Shown here piece after piece: positions 20,403 to 34,010 of a stretch of 38,534 nucleotides of DNA. Under the pieces are notes generated by a model. That model did not search any database, was not told the DNA's origin, and saw only the letters and a list, made by a program, of their open reading frames with translations. The stretch spans positions 1 through 38,534 of the forward strand of contig NZ_PGVA01000037.1 in the NCBI RefSeq assembly GCF_002860125.1. The letters run 5' to 3'. Numbering within the stretch: position 1 is the first letter of the stretch; every line of letters begins with the position of its first letter. Origin of the DNA: Bacillus canaveralius. GTDB lineage: Bacteria; Bacillota; Bacilli; Bacillales; Cytobacillaceae. Made by a program: the position numbers and the translations under genes.

Positions 20403-21452
20403 TTAAATTGATTCTGTCTCAAATGATACACTCTGTTCGATGCCGGGATCCGTCGGCACGATGTTGATCCACGTTTTTCCGGGAACAAGCGGAGCAGCAG
20501 AACCAGCGATGAACGGAAGGATCTTTCCATCGACATTTTTCCATTCCACTTCCTTACGCTTCCCCTTTTGAAGCAGAATGGCTCGTCCACCCGAGGTTAA
20601 GTCAATTTCCCGGCGGCCGGCATCATCCACGATGGCATGTTCCGTTTCGACAATAAAAATGTTGTCAATCAAGACCGGTTCCTCCGTCACATAGTCGACG
20701 GTTTGTTCTCCGCTGGAATAGCGCTTATATTTGCCAAGCTGATCATCATATTCATAGCTCGAATTAAAATCCTCTGAAGAATAGGAAATCATCGCTGATT
20801 GGGCATCCTCGCCGCTGATCGTATCCAGCTCTTTTTCTGTATAAAACTGCAGACTTCCCGGGCTCTCATTCATTGGAAAGAGATTTTCTTCAGCACCCTT
20901 CATAATGTTCCCGAACGTAATATAGGAATTGTGGGGCGCTTTCCGGAAATCTGCCCTTTGGAAAAGCGTGCCGTCATAGGCCATTCCGTTTAAATGGTCA
21001 ATATAGCCTTTATCGAGCATTGATTTTGCATCGGGACTGTATCCGTGTGCAATAAACAAGCTATCATATCCTTTGGCAAGTTCAATATAGTATTCCCTGG
21101 CACTTCGGACCGGTCCGATATTTTCCGGTTTTTCACTTTGGAAAATAGCCAGTAATCGGGTTACCCCGCCCTCAGCCAGAACCTCATAAACAATATCGGC
21201 TTTGTTCAGGCCCGACTGAGGCCTGGCTGCCGGATGATTATTGACCATAACAGCAACAGCGCGTCCGTCAGTCGCTTCTTCAGAACCGATTCCTGTTAAG
21301 GGGTAATATTCCGAGAAAGATGTTTCAGCAACAACCTCTTTTACTGTCTTATCAGCAGCCTTTTTCACATCGTCTTTTACTTCCTCTTTGTTGCTGCATC
21401 CAGAAAAAAGCAAAAGCAGGCTCGCTGCAAGCACAGCCGATTTTTTTAGCAT
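20403..21452 (-). CDS. yerB: DUF3048 lipoprotein YerB
   Basis: A 349-aa lipoprotein with signal peptide MLKKSAVLAASLLLLFSGCS; the lipobox is FSGC with Cys19. The mature part has the two DUF3048 domains (MVNNHPAARPQSGLNKADIV, AEGGVTRLLAIFQ, GPVRSAREYYI in the first). The molecular function is unknown. GGGGG lies 8 nt before the ATG. It is co-oriented with yerC, as in B. subtilis. Confidence 0.9.
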   Translation of the reverse strand: MLKKSAVLAASLLLLFSGCSNKEEVKDDVKKAADKTVKEVVAETSFSEYYPLTGIGSEEATDGRAVAVMVNNHPAARPQSGLNKADIVYEVLAEGGVTRLLAIFQSEKPENIGPVRSAREYYIELAKGYDSLFIAHGYSPDAKSMLDKGYIDHLNGMAYDGTLFQRADFRKAPHNSYITFGNIMKGAEENLFPMNESPGSLQFYTEKELDTISGEDAQSAMISYSSEDFNSSYEYDDQLGKYKRYSSGEQTVDYVTEEPVLIDNIFIVETEHAIVDDAGRREIDLTSGGRAILLQKGKRKEVEWKNVDGKILPFIAGSAAPLVPGKTWINIVPTDPGIEQSVSFETESI

Positions 21453-21526
21453 TCGATTTTCCCCCTAAATAACCCTCGATATATCTTTGTCTATTTCTGT
21501 GAATTTCACTTTATCTCTGTTATATT

Positions 21527-23269
21527 TTAACGCATTATTGACGGAAAGAGTACCATTTTATTCATAACATCATACATTCCACGCTGCGTAATGCGAATAT
21601 ACGGAAGATGGGTCGATGAGAAAAATAACAGTGTGTACATCGGATCGACAAATTGGTACCCCTTGTCTTTTAAATATTTCAGCAGCTGCTTCTCTTCTTC
21701 AATTAAAGTTTCGACTCGTTGATTGGACATGACCCCTCGCAGTTTTAAAGGGATCTCCTGTGTAACTTCGCCGTTTTCAGTTGTAACAATCCCTCCGCCC
21801 AGCTCCTTCATGCGGTTAAAGGCGATGATCATATCCTGCTTGTTTTTACCTATTAAAATAATATCACCCGTGTTCGAAAAAGAACTTGCCAATCCGTCCA
21901 AATCGCGGGCAAATCCTTTAAGCAACGTATTGACTCTCCACTTGCCATTTCGGTCGATCAGCATGAAAAAGGACTCATCATGCTGTTTGGACAGTTCGTT
22001 TGTTGATACATCTATCGTTATGGAATAAGGCTTGGTAATGACGGCATTCTCCAGCTTAATTCCAAACGGCATCGAAAATTGCATATCATCCATCGTCAGT
22101 TCCCAGTTGATGTTCAATGGATCAAGTCCAAATTCCTCCCATGGAACTTCCGGGAAGCTATCAACTTCATAACCATCTCTTTTGACCCACCTCCCTTTTG
22201 CGAGCACTGAGACAGGAGTGGGGTTGCTTTCATCCTCCAGGAAATTTATGTTGGCAACCCGGCCGGTTGCAATGCTCCCATGCAGATGGTCAATATTATA
22301 GTAGCGGGCGGGATTGATCGTTGCCATATTATAGGCATCAGGAATCGGAACTCCTTTGTTAATCGCAATGCGAATCATCTCATCAATAACTCCTTGTTCG
22401 TAAAACGAAGAAAATGATCCATCCGTCGTTAACACAAATCGATCATATGCAGCTATGCCCAGTTCGTGAATTTCATCGAGGAGCCCCGGTAAGTCAGGCC
22501 GAATTGAAGAATATCGGAGCGACACCATATAGCCCTGCATCAGGCGGTTTAAGACATCCTTGCCGGTCATCGATTCATGATCACAATCAGCTCCGAGCAG
22601 CATCATTTTTGCAAGCGTCTTTTCAGATGCACCCGGGAAATGTCCTTCAATTTGCTTCCTCATTCTTTTTGCTTCCTGAATCCAATGGAGCATCATATCA
22701 TCGCCATCCAATAGCTTCGGCCAGCCGGTCAGCTCGCCTCCCTGTAAAACAGCGTCATGCTCAAGCCACGATTTGATTTCACCATGAGAAAATAACTTTT
22801 CTTCCTCGAGTATCTCCGTTTGTGCGTCAAATCGGCACCACCAAAACATCGTTGCAGGAAGATTACGCATTTCCTTTAGAAATGAAAACGCTTTCCTTTT
22901 TTCCAATTGTAAAACAAGCACCATGTTATCATTCATAAAGGTTGTTGTTCCAAACTGTGATGCATATCTGGAAAATGAATGGGGATTATATAATTGAAAT
23001 GGATGGGCATGGGGCTCGATGTAGCCTGGTACCAGCCTTTCCTTTGGAGAATCGATCATTTCACATTCACTTATATTTTCCGGAAGTTTTTCTCCTACAT
23101 AGACAATCCGGTCTTCATAGATCCAAATATTCGCTGTCATCCAGCGACGGAAAGTTTGATTCAAATATGTAGCATTTTTTAGCAATATTGTCGGTGGAAT
23201 TTTTCCGTCCAGTACGGCAACGTGCTCACGCAAATGTTTGTTTTTCCACCGATAACGCTGTTCCAACAC
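21527..23269 (-). CDS. yerA: YerA, adenine deaminase-like amidohydrolase
   Basis: A 580-aa amidohydrolase. The metal-binding segment is VPGYIEPHAHPFQL (HAH near residue 97-99), then GGTTTFMNDN-like GTTTFMNDN, LQGGELTGWP, GHFPGA near 212 and VLTTDGSFSSF near 299. The C-terminal adenine-deaminase domain includes GGGIVTTENGEV. In true adenine deaminases the late motif has two adjacent aspartates (TDD); here it is TTDGS, so activity on adenine is doubtful and the substrate is open. The start is GTG with a GGAGG site 8 nt upstream. It sits between the purine operon and yerB, as in B. subtilis. Confidence 0.85.
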   Translation of the reverse strand: MLEQRYRWKNKHLREHVAVLDGKIPPTILLKNATYLNQTFRRWMTANIWIYEDRIVYVGEKLPENISECEMIDSPKERLVPGYIEPHAHPFQLYNPHSFSRYASQFGTTTFMNDNMVLVLQLEKRKAFSFLKEMRNLPATMFWWCRFDAQTEILEEEKLFSHGEIKSWLEHDAVLQGGELTGWPKLLDGDDMMLHWIQEAKRMRKQIEGHFPGASEKTLAKMMLLGADCDHESMTGKDVLNRLMQGYMVSLRYSSIRPDLPGLLDEIHELGIAAYDRFVLTTDGSFSSFYEQGVIDEMIRIAINKGVPIPDAYNMATINPARYYNIDHLHGSIATGRVANINFLEDESNPTPVSVLAKGRWVKRDGYEVDSFPEVPWEEFGLDPLNINWELTMDDMQFSMPFGIKLENAVITKPYSITIDVSTNELSKQHDESFFMLIDRNGKWRVNTLLKGFARDLDGLASSFSNTGDIILIGKNKQDMIIAFNRMKELGGGIVTTENGEVTQEIPLKLRGVMSNQRVETLIEEEKQLLKYLKDKGYQFVDPMYTLLFFSSTHLPYIRITQRGMYDVMNKMVLFPSIMR

Positions 23270-23298
23270 TGCAATTCCCTCCTTGCACTTTACTGTTG

Positions 23299-23304
23299 AT
23301 TATA
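23299..23304 (-). promoter_or_regulatory. possible -10 box of yerA
   Basis: A perfect TATAAT on the minus strand about 30 nt before the yerA GTG. No good -35 hexamer is present at 16-18 nt, so this is weak evidence. Confidence 0.3.
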
Positions 23305-23436
23305 TGGATAAGTTAGAAAAGGTGTTTTAAGAAAACCCTTACAAAAAGGTTTTGTTATATACTAACATACTTCACTGTTTAGCACATTAAAGAATTAGTA
23401 AATAATGTGAAAAAATTTATGAAGGGGCGTCCAAAC

Positions 23437-23928
23437 ATGAAAGTAACACCTAATATTGGGATTATCAATGCTTTAATTAGAATAACGGTCGGATTGACTA
23501 TTCTTTCGTGGAGCACTGCCAAGCTTGTAAAAAAGCCGCGGCGCGATTCATATTTAGTGATGGCTATGCTCGGAGGAATGAAGGTGGCAGAAGGAATTGT
23601 CCGCTTCTGTCCAGTTACCGCTCTCTTCGAAAACAGACAAGAAAATATGCAAAATCGTGATAACCGTTCACAGCAAAATACAAAGGAATATGGGGACAAC
23701 CGGACAAAGCAGAAGATCACGCAAAACAACGGAAACGACTCACAACAGGATACAAAGGAAAACGGAGACAATCATACAAAGCAGAAGATCACGCAAAGCA
23801 ACGGAAACGATTCACAACAGGATGCAAAACAAAGTAAAGATATCAAACAAATCCAGGAAAAAATCGCAGCAGGCGGAGACATCAAAAAGGAAATGATCGA
23901 CCAGCTGTTGCAGGACAATCCACTATAG
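23437..23928 (+). CDS. DUF2892 membrane protein with a Gln/Asn-rich repeat tail
   Basis: A 163-aa protein. The N-terminal 65 residues match the DUF2892 (YgaP-like) family: a hydrophobic segment at about 8-26 (IGIINALIRITVGLTILSW), a second around 36-52, and the closing FCPVTALF. The rest is a highly polar tail with 2.3 copies of a 24-residue repeat (SQQDTKENGDNHTKQKITQS is part of a unit), then a charged helix. Usual members are only 60-80 aa, so the tail is an addition. The ATG at 23437 has AAGGGG 9 nt upstream; a GTG ten codons earlier has none. It is one of the few plus-strand genes and is divergent from yerA. Confidence 0.75.
   Translation: MKVTPNIGIINALIRITVGLTILSWSTAKLVKKPRRDSYLVMAMLGGMKVAEGIVRFCPVTALFENRQENMQNRDNRSQQNTKEYGDNRTKQKITQNNGNDSQQDTKENGDNHTKQKITQSNGNDSQQDAKQSKDIKQIQEKIAAGGDIKKEMIDQLLQDNPL
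23668..23832 (+). repeat. 72-bp in-frame tandem repeat inside the DUF2892 gene
   Basis: Two full units (23668-23739 and 23740-23811) and a partial third (23812-23832) of a 72-bp sequence, coding 24 residues each. Units differ at few bases, so the expansion looks recent. The repeat is A-rich and keeps the reading frame. Confidence 0.9.
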
Positions 23929-24027
23929 AAAATGTAGTGTCCATACTTTGCTATAAAACCAAAACTATCTTGGCATAGCGATCATGAAAACTATTAATAG
24001 CAGCCAACGCTATAGCTTAACATAGAT

Positions 24028-24053
24028 AAAGCCTGCCACTATCAGGGCAGGCT
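24028..24053 (-). terminator. terminator of the purine operon
   Basis: On the minus strand AGCCTGCC and GGCAGGCT form an 8-bp GC-rich stem with an 8-nt loop, followed by TTATCTAT. It lies about 115 nt beyond the purD stop codon, on the far side of the small plus-strand gene. The T-tract is short, so efficiency is uncertain. Confidence 0.6.
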
Positions 24054-24076
24054 CTGTATAAAAGGAGTTGACAGTA

Positions 24077-26991
<2,915 letters not shown>

Positions 26992-26995
<4 letters not shown>

Positions 26996-27573
26996 TGCTT
27001 TTCCTCCCCCGCTGTGAATAGCTCATGTAAAATTTGTGGATACAGCTCATGTTCGATCTTTTGGATTTTTTCCTGGAGGCTTTCCCTCGTGTCATCCGCA
27101 CTGACCCCGACTGCCTGCTGGGCAATGATCGGTCCTGTGTCCATGCCTGCATCGACAAAGTGAATCGTTACCCCGCTCATTTTCACCCTCGCTTTAAGTG
27201 CTTGCCCGATCGCGTCTTTTCCCGTAAAGGCTGGCAAGAGCGATGGATGAATATTGACGATCTTCCCTTCAAAATCGCTTAGCAGAACAGCGCCGATTAA
27301 TCTCATGTAGCCCGCCAGGATCACGAATTCAACGCCGAGCTCATTAAGCCTGAAGAGAATTTCCTTTTCATAGTCTGCCTTGCTCGCATAATCCTTTGCG
27401 CTAAATACAAACTGGGGAATGCCCGCTTTTTTTGCCCGTTCGATAGCAAAGGCATTCTCTCTGTCACAGACGAGCAGCTTGATCGATGCATCCACTTTTC
27501 CTGCCTCGACCGCATCGATGATCGCCTGAAAATTACTGCCGTTTCCGGAAGCAAACACCGCGATGTTTTTCAT
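26992..27573 (-). CDS. purN: phosphoribosylglycinamide formyltransferase (GART 1)
   Basis: A 193-aa enzyme that adds a formyl group from 10-formyltetrahydrofolate to GAR. Visible motifs are [15 protein letters not shown] at the N-terminus, the catalytic segment [11 protein letters not shown] (Asn and His near 104-106) and [18 protein letters not shown] with the catalytic Asp. The chosen ATG at 27571-27573 has GGAGG 6 nt upstream; a TTG two codons earlier falls within the spacing. It follows purM by 14 nt and overlaps purH by 4 nt. Confidence 0.95.
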
Positions 27574-27587
27574 GTTCAACCTCCGTA

Positions 27588-28616
27588 TTATATGTGGATT
27601 TTAATCCCTTTCCGATCGGATACCGTGCCAATTCGATAGGCGTTTTCACCGGCTTCGTTAAAGTGGACAAGCAGCGCTTCCGCTTCCTTTTCAGCCACTG
27701 CAATCACCATGCCGATTCCCATATTAAAAATATTGAACATCTCCGACCGCTGGAGTTTTCCTTCTTTTTCAAGCAAATCAAAAATAGGCAATACTGGCCA
27801 TGTACCAGCTGTGATCTCTGCGCCAAGGCCTTCCGGGAGCATGCGGGGAATATTTTCAATAAAGCCACCGCCGGTAATATGGGCGAGCCCTTTAATTTGA
27901 AATTTTTTGATCGCCGCCAAGATCGATTTTACATATATTTTCGTCGGGCGCAGCAGCTCTTCGCCCAAAGTACAGCCTAATTCGTTCACATCATCCTTAA
28001 GAGAAAGTTTGGCATCCTGCAACAATATCTTTCTGACAAGCGAGTAACCATTGCTATGGATTCCGCTCGAGGCGAGCCCAATCAACACATCACCGGATGT
28101 AATCTTCTCACCGGTAATGATGTTTGCTTTTTCAACGGCTCCGACAGAAAAACCGGCAAGATCATACTCATTCTCATCATACATTCCCGGCATTTCTGCT
28201 GTCTCTCCGCCGATTAAAGCACAGCCCGCCTGCTCACAGCCGTCAGCAATTCCTTTCACAATCGCTTCAATTCTTGCCGGATCTGCCTTTCCACAAGCAA
28301 TATAGTCAAGAAAATAGAGCGGCTCCGCACCCTGGACAACAATATCGTTGACACACATCGCAACAGCATCGATGCCAATCGTATCATGGCGGTCCTCCAT
28401 AAACGCAAGCATCAGCTTCGTGCCGACTCCATCCGTTCCTGAAACGAGGACCGGCTCCTTTAAGTTGAGAACGGACAGGTCAAACATTCCCCCAAAGCCG
28501 CCAAGGCTGCCGATCGTACCAGCCCGCATCGTTTTTTGAACATGCTTTTTCATTCGCACGACGGCCTCATATCCGGCTTCAATATCTACACCTGCTTGTT
28601 TATAAGCGTTAGCCAT
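27588..28616 (-). CDS. purM: phosphoribosylformylglycinamidine cyclo-ligase (AIR synthetase)
   Basis: A 342-aa ATP-dependent enzyme closing the imidazole ring (FGAM to AIR). It starts [19 protein letters not shown], has the substrate loop [28 protein letters not shown] near 60-72, [11 protein letters not shown] and [16 protein letters not shown]. Full length for the family. AGGAGGAG lies 6 nt before the ATG. About 90 nt separate it from purF, one of the larger gaps in the operon, with no terminator visible. Confidence 0.96.
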   Translation of the reverse strand: MANAYKQAGVDIEAGYEAVVRMKKHVQKTMRAGTIGSLGGFGGMFDLSVLNLKEPVLVSGTDGVGTKLMLAFMEDRHDTIGIDAVAMCVNDIVVQGAEPLYFLDYIACGKADPARIEAIVKGIADGCEQAGCALIGGETAEMPGMYDENEYDLAGFSVGAVEKANIITGEKITSGDVLIGLASSGIHSNGYSLVRKILLQDAKLSLKDDVNELGCTLGEELLRPTKIYVKSILAAIKKFQIKGLAHITGGGFIENIPRMLPEGLGAEITAGTWPVLPIFDLLEKEGKLQRSEMFNIFNMGIGMVIAVAEKEAEALLVHFNEAGENAYRIGTVSDRKGIKIHI

Positions 28617-28707
28617 TTTCGCTCCTCCTATTTTAAAAGAAAAGCGACATTCAACAATGCCGCACTCTGCCTTATTTTTTTGATGATTTCAGCTTCTGCA
28701 ATCGTGA

Positions 28708-30123
28708 TTAACAGGTGAGCTTTTTTCCAGCGTCCTGCGCAGGATAGATTTCCGTTGGGTATTTGCCAGTGAAGCAGGCAAGGCAATGGCCCCGTGTCTC
28801 TCCATCCTCATTTTTGCCAATCGCCTCTACCATTCCCTCAACGCTAAGGAACGTTAAAGAGTCTGCACCAATCTGCTTGCGGATCTCTTCAACAGAATTG
28901 CTGGAGGCAATCAATTCCTCCGATGTGGAAGTGTCAATTCCGTAAAAGCACGGATTTTTAATCGGCGGTGAACTGATCACCACATGCACCTCGAGTGCAC
29001 CAGCATCCTTTAACATTGTAACGATTCGCCTGCTCGTCGTGCCGCGGACAATCGAATCATCAACCATAATGACACGTTTGCCTTCCACAACGCCGCGGAC
29101 GGGAGATAGCTTCATTTTGACACCCTGTTCACGAAGCGATTGCGACGGCTGAATAAACGTCCGGCCAACATAACGATTTTTAATTAAGCCGAGTTCATAT
29201 GGAATCCCTGTCGCTTCAGCGTAGCCGATCGCTACCGAAATACTCGAATCAGGAACACCTGTGACAACATCCCCCTCAATTGGCGCTTCAATCGCCAACT
29301 GTTTGCCAAGGTTTTTCCGTGCTGTATGAACATTGATACCGTGGATGTTGCTGTCGGGACGGGAAAAATAAACATATTCCATCGTGCAAATCGCCCGGTT
29401 CGTATTCATCGAGAACATTTCGGAATGAATGCCTTCATTGTTTATGATGATCAATTCACCAGGAAGCACATCACGGACAAATTCGGCACCGACAATGTCA
29501 AACGCACATGTTTCCGAAGCAACTACATAAGAATCGCCAAGCAGACCGAGCGAAAGCGGCCGCAACCCGTGCGGATCAAGGGCGATCATCATTTCTGACT
29601 CAGTCATCACCAAGAAAGCGTAAGCACCTTTTAACATTGTTAACGCATTTTTCACTTTGTCTTTTAATAAAGGGAAACCGCTTCTCTTGATTAAATGAGC
29701 AAATACCTCAGTATCGGAGCTCGTTTGAAAAATGCTGCCCTGGCCTTCAAGTTGATGCCTTAGCGCATCAGCATTGACCAGATTGCCATTATGGGCGAGA
29801 GCAAGGCTTCCCGTTTGCGAATGGAACAGCAGAGGCTGGACATTTTCGTAGCCTCCACCGCCGGCTGTCGCGTAGCGGACATGGCCGATCGCTGATCTTC
29901 CAGTCAATTCTTCCATTGCCTTGGCAGTGAAAACCTCGGTAACAAGCCCTTCGCCTTTGACGCCTTTCAGAACCTCACCGTCTGTTGTGACGATGCCGGT
30001 TCCTTCCTGGCCGCGGTGCTGGAGGCTGTGCAATCCATAGTACGTAATCTGCGAAGCATTTTCATGTCCCCAGACGCCAAATACGCCGCATTCTTCGTTT
30101 AATCCTCTTATTTCAGCAAGCAT
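28708..30123 (-). CDS. purF: amidophosphoribosyltransferase (PRPP amidotransferase)
   Basis: A 471-aa enzyme for the first committed step, moving glutamine amide nitrogen to PRPP. The 11-residue propeptide [11 protein letters not shown] precedes the N-terminal nucleophile Cys12 (CGVFG), as in B. subtilis. The Ntn glutaminase domain is followed by the PRPP-binding motif [14 protein letters not shown] near 345; cysteines at CTMEYV, the C-terminal CLACF and others fit the 4Fe-4S cluster of the Bacillus type. The start overlaps the end of purL by 16 nt and carries AAAGGAG upstream. Confidence 0.96.
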   Translation of the reverse strand: MLAEIRGLNEECGVFGVWGHENASQITYYGLHSLQHRGQEGTGIVTTDGEVLKGVKGEGLVTEVFTAKAMEELTGRSAIGHVRYATAGGGGYENVQPLLFHSQTGSLALAHNGNLVNADALRHQLEGQGSIFQTSSDTEVFAHLIKRSGFPLLKDKVKNALTMLKGAYAFLVMTESEMMIALDPHGLRPLSLGLLGDSYVVASETCAFDIVGAEFVRDVLPGELIIINNEGIHSEMFSMNTNRAICTMEYVYFSRPDSNIHGINVHTARKNLGKQLAIEAPIEGDVVTGVPDSSISVAIGYAEATGIPYELGLIKNRYVGRTFIQPSQSLREQGVKMKLSPVRGVVEGKRVIMVDDSIVRGTTSRRIVTMLKDAGALEVHVVISSPPIKNPCFYGIDTSTSEELIASSNSVEEIRKQIGADSLTFLSVEGMVEAIGKNEDGETRGHCLACFTGKYPTEIYPAQDAGKKLTC

Positions 30124-32324
30124 GGAATCGCTCCTTTCCAGGCTTCTTCTAGTGATTTTGTGTTTACCTTTAAGACGTCGCCTTCAGCTGATTCGATTTT
30201 CAATTCAGCTGATTCTGTCACAAATCCAACAAGGCTTGCTGCAACGATTTTTTCAAAAGCTTCCTGATCCTCTTTTTTCACAGACACTAAAAAGCGTGAT
30301 TGTGACTCGCTGAAAAGGGCTGAAATGATATCTCCTGAAACGTTCACTTCTGCGCCTAAACGGTCTGTGCCGATCAAGCTTTCCGCAATGGCAACAGCCA
30401 AACCGCCTTCGGCAATATCGTGCGCCGAGGCAACAAGTCCAGCACGGATTGCTTTAAGCAGCTGATCTTGGCGTTGTTGCTCGATTTCAATATTTAATTC
30501 GGGCGCTTTTCCAAAAATCTTTCCATATTGAAGCTTTTGCAGCTCACTGCCGCCAAATTCAGGTTTCGTCTCACCTAGTACGTAAATCAAATCTCCGGAA
30601 TTTTTAAAGTGCTGAGTGGTTATATGGTCAACATCTTCGACAAGACCAACCATGCCGACAACCGGTGTTGGGTAAACAGCATTCCCGTTTGTTTCGTTGT
30701 ACAAAGAGACATTACCGCCAATAACCGGTGTGTTCAATACCCGGCAAGCCTCGCTCATTCCATCGACCGCTTTTTCAAGCTGCCAGAAAATCTCCGGCTT
30801 CTCCGGGTTGCCAAAGTTAAGGCAGTCCGTAATCGCGAGTGGCTCTGCCCCGGAACAAACAATATTTCGCGCTGCTTCGGCGACAGCAATTTTCCCACCT
30901 GTTTCAGGATCTAAATATAGAAAGCGGGAGTTGCAATCAGTCGTCATTGCAAGGGCTTTACGCGTGCCACGAATTCGGACAACCGCTGCATCCGATCCCG
31001 GTGCAACAACCGTGCTTGTACGGACCATATAGTCATACTGGTCGTAAACCCATTCTTTGCTGGCGATCGTCGGCTGCTTTAAGAGCTGCAACAACGTCTC
31101 TCTATAATCTTCAACCGCAGGAACTTCATTATCCATCGCCTGGAACTCTCGGAAATATTCCGGTTCCATTGATGGCTTATGATAAACCGGTGCCTCTTCC
31201 GCTAAAGCATCAACCGGAACTTCAGCAACCGTTTCGCCTTTATGAATCAAGCGCAGCATTTTATCATCGGTAACGGTGCCGATTGCCACTGCTTCAAGCT
31301 CATATTTCGAAATTAACGCGGTGATTTCGTGCTCTCTTCCTTTTTCAACGACAATCAGCATCCGCTCCTGTGATTCAGACAGCATCATTTCATATGCCGT
31401 CATACCCGTTTCACGCTGCGGAACCAGGTCAAGATCCATCTCAATGCCTGATCCTGCTTTACTTGCCATTTCAGCAGAAGAACTCGTCAATCCTGCAGCC
31501 CCCATATCCTGAATGCCAATAAGCGCGTCAGACTGGATGATGTCAAGACATGCTTCAAGGAGAAGTTTCTCCATAAACGGATCGCCAACTTGCACAGCGG
31601 GGCGCTTCTCTTCCGACTGTTCGTTCAACTCTTCCGATGCAAACGTAGCACCGTGGATACCGTCGCGGCCCGTTTTGGCACCGACATACATAACCGTATT
31701 GCCGACTCCATGTGCCTGTCCTTTTTTAATATCTTTATGATCAATTAGACCGACACACATTGCGTTAACAAGCGGATTCCCATCATAGGAAGCATCAAAT
31801 TGCACTTCTCCGCCGACTGTTGGAATTCCGATGCAGTTTCCGTATCCGGCAATCCCGGCTACCACTTCTTTAAAAAGATAGCGAACGCGGGCAGAATCCA
31901 GTTCTCCAAAGCGTAAAGAGTTAAGGAGGGCGATCGGTCTTGCTCCCATCGAGAATACATCGCGGATAATTCCACCGACACCCGTTGCGGCCCCCTGGTA
32001 TGGTTCAATCGCAGATGGGTGGTTGTGGCTTTCAATTTTAAAAACAACCGCCTGCTGATCACCGATATCAACGATTCCGGCTCCTTCTCCGGGACCCTGC
32101 AGCACTCTTTGACCCGTTGTCGGAAACTTCCTTAAAACCGGTTTTGAATTTTTGTAGCTGCAATGCTCCGACCACATAACCGAAAACAAGCCAGTCTCTG
32201 TATAATTTGGTGTCCTTCCAAGAATTTTTTCAACCATCGCAAACTCGTCATCCGACAAACCCATTTGCTGATAAATTTTCTCATGTTTTATTTGTTGGGG
32301 ACTTGGCTCAAGCATTAACAACAT
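30108..32324 (-). CDS. purL: phosphoribosylformylglycinamidine synthase subunit PurL
   Basis: A 738-aa large subunit that, with PurS and PurQ, converts FGAR to FGAM using ATP and glutamine-derived ammonia. It is the small (Bacillus) type without an attached glutaminase domain. Conserved runs include [15 protein letters not shown] with the catalytic His, [34 protein letters not shown] and [15 protein letters not shown]. The ATG has GGAGG 6 nt upstream and lies inside the end of purQ (17-nt overlap); its 3' end overlaps purF. The overlaps suggest coupled production of the complex. Confidence 0.96.
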   Translation of the reverse strand: MLLMLEPSPQQIKHEKIYQQMGLSDDEFAMVEKILGRTPNYTETGLFSVMWSEHCSYKNSKPVLRKFPTTGQRVLQGPGEGAGIVDIGDQQAVVFKIESHNHPSAIEPYQGAATGVGGIIRDVFSMGARPIALLNSLRFGELDSARVRYLFKEVVAGIAGYGNCIGIPTVGGEVQFDASYDGNPLVNAMCVGLIDHKDIKKGQAHGVGNTVMYVGAKTGRDGIHGATFASEELNEQSEEKRPAVQVGDPFMEKLLLEACLDIIQSDALIGIQDMGAAGLTSSSAEMASKAGSGIEMDLDLVPQRETGMTAYEMMLSESQERMLIVVEKGREHEITALISKYELEAVAIGTVTDDKMLRLIHKGETVAEVPVDALAEEAPVYHKPSMEPEYFREFQAMDNEVPAVEDYRETLLQLLKQPTIASKEWVYDQYDYMVRTSTVVAPGSDAAVVRIRGTRKALAMTTDCNSRFLYLDPETGGKIAVAEAARNIVCSGAEPLAITDCLNFGNPEKPEIFWQLEKAVDGMSEACRVLNTPVIGGNVSLYNETNGNAVYPTPVVGMVGLVEDVDHITTQHFKNSGDLIYVLGETKPEFGGSELQKLQYGKIFGKAPELNIEIEQQRQDQLLKAIRAGLVASAHDIAEGGLAVAIAESLIGTDRLGAEVNVSGDIISALFSESQSRFLVSVKKEDQEAFEKIVAASLVGFVTESAELKIESAEGDVLKVNTKSLEEAWKGAIPCLLK

Positions 32325-32994
32325 GTGCTTCCCTCCAATGTTTTACGATCGATTGAAAAAGTTTCAAACCGTCGGCGCCGCCAAGTAGCGGGTCAACTGC
32401 CCGCTCTGGATGCGGCATCATTCCAAGAACATTTCCTTTTTTATTTATGATTCCGGCGATATCCTCGAGACTGCCATTCGGATTTGTGCCGCTGTACGTA
32501 AACACAATCTGATTATTCTTTTTTAAGCTTGCCAGAGTTTCCTCGTCGCAATAATAGTTTCCTTCTCCATGGGCAATCGGAATTGTCATTATTTCCTCTT
32601 TGCCATATGCCGATGAAAACATCGTTTTGTTATTTTCAACCTTTAACCGCACTGGCCTGCACATAAATTTCAGGCTTTCATTCCGTCTCATCGCCCCTGG
32701 CAGCAGTCCTGCTTCCAGCAAGATTTGAAAACCGTTGCAGACACCAAGAACCGGCTTTCCTGCTTCAGCCGCATTGACTACTTCCTTCATGACATTGCTG
32801 AAACGTGCTATCGCCCCTGAGCGTAAATAATCCCCATAAGAGAAACCGCCCGGCAGCAAAATTCCGTCATACCCGGCTAAACTTTCCGTATCATGCCAGA
32901 CATATTCTGCTTCTTCGCCAAGCTCATCCTTGATGGCGTGGTACATGTCAACATCACAATTGGATCCCGGAAATACGATTACCGCAAACCTCAT
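32308..32994 (-). CDS. purQ: phosphoribosylformylglycinamidine synthase subunit PurQ (glutaminase)
   Basis: A 228-aa class I glutamine amidotransferase that supplies ammonia to PurL. The nucleophile is Cys86 (GVCNGFQ) and the partners are His195 and Glu197 (MPHPERA). It starts [14 protein letters not shown]; the frame is open 4 codons earlier, but this ATG overlaps the purS stop as ATGA, a typical coupled start. It overlaps purL by 17 nt at its end. Confidence 0.96.
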   Translation of the reverse strand: MRFAVIVFPGSNCDVDMYHAIKDELGEEAEYVWHDTESLAGYDGILLPGGFSYGDYLRSGAIARFSNVMKEVVNAAEAGKPVLGVCNGFQILLEAGLLPGAMRRNESLKFMCRPVRLKVENNKTMFSSAYGKEEIMTIPIAHGEGNYYCDEETLASLKKNNQIVFTYSGTNPNGSLEDIAGIINKKGNVLGMMPHPERAVDPLLGGADGLKLFQSIVKHWREAHVVNA

Positions 32995-33245
32995 TGGTTG
33001 ACACACTCCTCTATTTCGTATCGATAATCTTCAATGACCGGGTTAGCGAGGATCTTGTTGCAAATCTCCTTAACGATTTCTTCAACATCGCGATCCGTTT
33101 TTCCAATCGTAACTTCCATGTATTTTCCGATCCGCAGATCAGCAACTTCGTTATATCCTAAAGAATGGAGCGAATGCTCAACCGCTTTCCCCTGCGGATC
33201 CAATACACTTTCGCGAAGAGTCACATACACTTTTACCTTATACAT
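32991..33245 (-). CDS. purS: phosphoribosylformylglycinamidine synthase subunit PurS
   Basis: An 84-aa small protein that bridges PurL and PurQ in the FGAM synthase complex. The sequence ([38 protein letters not shown]) is characteristic. The ATG is separated from the purC stop by one base and its GGGAGG site lies in the end of purC; the stop overlaps the purQ start. Confidence 0.95.
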   Translation of the reverse strand: MYKVKVYVTLRESVLDPQGKAVEHSLHSLGYNEVADLRIGKYMEVTIGKTDRDVEEIVKEICNKILANPVIEDYRYEIEECVNQ

Positions 33246-33246
33246 T

Positions 33247-33957
33247 CTATCTGCCTCCCAGTCTCGTTAAAATGTTCTCATACGCTGTTGCCAGATCCCC
33301 CAAATCACGGCGGAATACATCCTTATCAAGCTTTTCATTCGTCTCCATATCCCACAGTCTGCATGTATCCGGAGAAATTTCATCTGCCAATAAAATATGG
33401 CCTTGCTTGTCTTTTCCAAATTCAAGTTTAAAATCGATAAGGCGTACACCTAATTCTGCAAAAAAACTTGATAAAACGGCATTCACTTCAAGAGCCTTTT
33501 CTTTTAAAAGCTCTATTTCCTGCTTCGTCGCCAATCCCAGCTCAAGGATATGGTCGTCAGTTACAATCGGATCACCCAGCTCATCATCTTTTAAATAAAA
33601 CTCGACAAGCGGCTTAGATAAAGGTTTCCCTTCTTCAACACCAAGCCTTTTTGAAAAACTCCCTGCCGCCGCATTGCGGACAACCGTTTCAAGCGGAATA
33701 ATCGTCACTTTGCGAACGATCTGCTCAGTTTCCGATAATCGTTCGACAAAATGAGATGCAATTCCCCGCTCTTGAAGCTTTGAAAACAGTAAACTCGTAA
33801 TCTCATTATTTAAACGGCCTTTCCCGGCAATGATAGCCTTTTTTTCTCCGTTGAAGGCTGTAGCTGAATCTTTGTACTCAATCCAAACTAAGTCATTCTC
33901 GTCTGTACTATAAATTTTTTTAGCCTTTCCTTCGTACAACAGCTCTCTTTTTTCCAT
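33247..33957 (-). CDS. purC: SAICAR synthetase
   Basis: A 236-aa ATP-dependent ligase joining aspartate to CAIR. The N-terminus LLYEGKAKKIYSTDE carries the nucleotide-binding lysines, followed by IEYKDSATAFN, PLETVVRN and the signature LIDFKLEFGKD and LADEISPDTCRLWD near 190-210. Family length is 235-240. AAAGGAGG precedes the ATG. It starts about 91 nt after purB; that gap carries a strong hairpin. Confidence 0.96.
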   Translation of the reverse strand: MEKRELLYEGKAKKIYSTDENDLVWIEYKDSATAFNGEKKAIIAGKGRLNNEITSLLFSKLQERGIASHFVERLSETEQIVRKVTIIPLETVVRNAAAGSFSKRLGVEEGKPLSKPLVEFYLKDDELGDPIVTDDHILELGLATKQEIELLKEKALEVNAVLSSFFAELGVRLIDFKLEFGKDKQGHILLADEISPDTCRLWDMETNEKLDKDVFRRDLGDLATAYENILTRLGGR

Positions 33958-34010
33958 GAAAGGAGCCTCCTTTAACTTCGAAAATTGGGAATCTTCAGTA
34001 TTACAAATTC

